64,000 bases of DNA from Kordia aestuariivivens (GTDB taxonomy: Bacteria > Bacteroidota > Bacteroidia > Flavobacteriales > Flavobacteriaceae): NCBI RefSeq assembly GCF_014397005.1, contig NZ_JACGWS010000004.1:62001-126000 (forward strand), in the 5' to 3' direction. Below the pieces are notes generated by a model, which was not told the origin of the DNA, searched no databases, and was given only the letters and a program-made list of their open reading frames with translations. A program made the translations under genes and the position numbers. Positions 63,248-64,000 of this stretch are shown one piece after another; position 1 is the stretch's first letter, and every line of letters starts with the position of its first letter.

Positions 63248-63479
63248 TTGTTTTAAATTTTTACAAAAAGAACATCTCTTTTTATTTTATTATAAAAACT
63301 TTCATTTTTTACGTATAAAAAATCTTACATTCAATAGCTTTGATCGATTAAATGTGAAGTTTGTAGAAAGGAATTTAAAACCTGCACTATTATCTAATGG
63401 ATTCAATAGTTTTACAACACTGAATTTAGAATGAATATGTAGTTATTTATTACACAAACACTCAATCCTTCTAAATTTG

Positions 63480-63628
63480 TGTATTGTTTCTTTTAAGCCG
63501 AAAACAGCACAATATTTCAGATAAACAGCAAATAGGAGTTCATTTATTTGAATTCTTACTTATTGTTGTGTTTTTAACACAACTCTTATTGAAAGGGAGG
63601 TTTATGGTAGGGCCTCCCTTTTTTTTAG
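63480..63628 (+). ncRNA. Candidate small structured RNA
   Basis: TAAATTTG (63474-63481) matches the -7 consensus TAnnTTTG, though the -33 box is weak. Downstream lie three hairpins in a row: GAGTTCA/TGAATTC (about 63536-63555), GTTGTGTT/AACACAAC (63565-63583, 3-base loop) and AAAGGGAGG/CCTCCCTTT (63592-63621) with T8. The last is a good terminator. There is no ORF in between, so a non-coding RNA of about 140 nt is suggested. Family unknown. Confidence 0.35.
63592..63628 (+). terminator. Rho-independent terminator
   Basis: AAAGGGAGG (63592-63600) pairs with CCTCCCTTT (63613-63621), followed by a U-run. It would end the candidate small RNA. Confidence 0.75.
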
Positions 63629-63654
63629 TTTAACTCATTTTTAAAAAGCTTGTA

Positions 63655-63723
63655 CTGAACTTGATTCAGTATCTAAGACGCATTGAAAATTGTACGTTAA
63701 ACTAATCCCGTTGCAAAACGGGA
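63655..63723. repeat. Dispersed palindromic repeats
   Basis: ACTGAACTTGATTCAGT (63655-63671) is related to the inner repeats at 23300 and 23345. ATCCCGTT GCAA AACGGGAT (63704-63723) is a separate perfect 8-bp hairpin. Confidence 0.55.
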
Positions 63724-63830
63724 TCTCGTAAATTGACTTTACAATACTACTATTCTATTTCTTCTTCACTTTTTTAAAACTTTAACACTTAAAAATTTTC
63801 TACTCAACAAACATATTCTAATATTGCAAT

Positions 63831-64000
63831 ATGGGAATAACAAAAACAACAGGGTTTACTGAAGAAGTAAATACAATGTCAGAAATTTTAAAAGCACTTG
63901 GGCATCCGGCACGCTTATCCATTATGCACTATTTGGCGAAAAGTCCATCGTGTATATGTAATGATATTGTGATGGAGCTTCCACTCGCTCAACCGACAAT
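63831..64000 (+). CDS. ArsR-family transcriptional regulator, N-terminal part
   Basis: Fifty-six codons are visible before the window ends. After MGITKTTGFTEEVNTM comes SEILKALGHPARLSIMHYLA, the helix and turn that open ArsR-type winged helices, then CICNDIVMELPLAQPT, the start of the recognition region. The CICND motif resembles the family's ELCVCDL metal-site helix, so metal or thiol sensing is possible. The rest, including any C-terminal ligands, lies outside the window. Confidence 0.82.
   Translation, partial: MGITKTTGFTEEVNTMSEILKALGHPARLSIMHYLAKSPSCICNDIVMELPLAQPT

Larger units (their letters stand above)
62860..63830. other. 971-bp intergenic region with several hairpins
   Basis: The longest gene-free stretch in the window. 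In order: a TACGG/CCGTA hairpin at 62883-62897, a GAAA-loop hairpin at 62996-63021, a terminator-like hairpin at 63214-63247, a cluster of three hairpins at 63535-63621 and two palindromic repeats at 63655-63723. No ORF of convincing length is present. One or two small RNAs are plausible. Confidence 0.5.

Overview
The window is 64 kb of AT-rich chromosomal DNA from a member of the Bacteroidota, almost certainly a marine Flavobacteriaceae and quite possibly close to Kordia. The evidence is a type IX secretion (T9SS) sorting domain, a flavobacterial-type proteorhodopsin with its retinal-forming Blh enzyme, menaquinone genes, Bacteroidota-type promoters (TTTG then TAnnTTTG), few Shine-Dalgarno sites, and short precursor peptides with the Lys/Leu-rich leader typical of this group. 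I see no tRNA, rRNA, CRISPR array, prophage or intact insertion sequence.

Layout. 1-3.8 kb: a minus-strand stress or redox cluster (two pirins, a MarR regulator, a CDGSH protein, a DUF1801 protein, an FMN reductase, DoxX) with matching palindromes at two promoters. 3.9-5.5 kb: an acyl-CoA carboxylase beta subunit. 6.6-28 kb: menaquinone genes menE, menC, menA, menB, menD, menF and a MenI-like thioesterase, all on the minus strand but scattered among unrelated genes. Between them lie a pair of DUF3857 proteins, two RiPP-like precursor genes in a duplicated cassette, a CPBP protease, a C1 peptidase, a surface lipoprotein and a third precursor peptide. 29-35 kb: recQ, small secreted proteins, a lectin/HYR adhesin-like T9SS cargo and an ARPP-1 protein. 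35-39 kb: dnaK, a fourth Cys-rich precursor and sdaA. 39-41 kb: proteorhodopsin and blh, divergent. 41-44 kb: small membrane and secreted proteins, a bile-acid-type symporter coupled to a GyrI-like protein. 45-51 kb: panB, an rluA-family gene, guaC, a GlcNAc kinase-like gene, gapA, pfkA. 51-56 kb: tamB. 56-63 kb: tsaD, rsmE, DUF1223, DUF4159, a TrmH-family methyltransferase, an AI-2E-family exporter and a THUMP-like methyltransferase. The window ends in an ArsR-family gene.

How it fits together. Menaquinone is the respiratory quinone of these bacteria, and the window carries almost the whole chorismate-to-demethylmenaquinone route; only MenH and MenG are not evident. Proteorhodopsin adds a light-driven proton pump. 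The most unusual content is the set of four leader-bearing precursor peptides (11.8, 12.3, 23.1 and 37.3 kb) with no modification enzymes nearby. Two of them sit in a tandemly duplicated cassette that also copied the last codons of the upstream DUF3857 gene, and each copy has a pair of direct repeats spaced exactly 22 bp apart in front of its promoter. Simple tandem repeats, notably a 12-copy heptamer directly upstream of the first pirin gene, and several families of palindromic intergenic repeats are also present.
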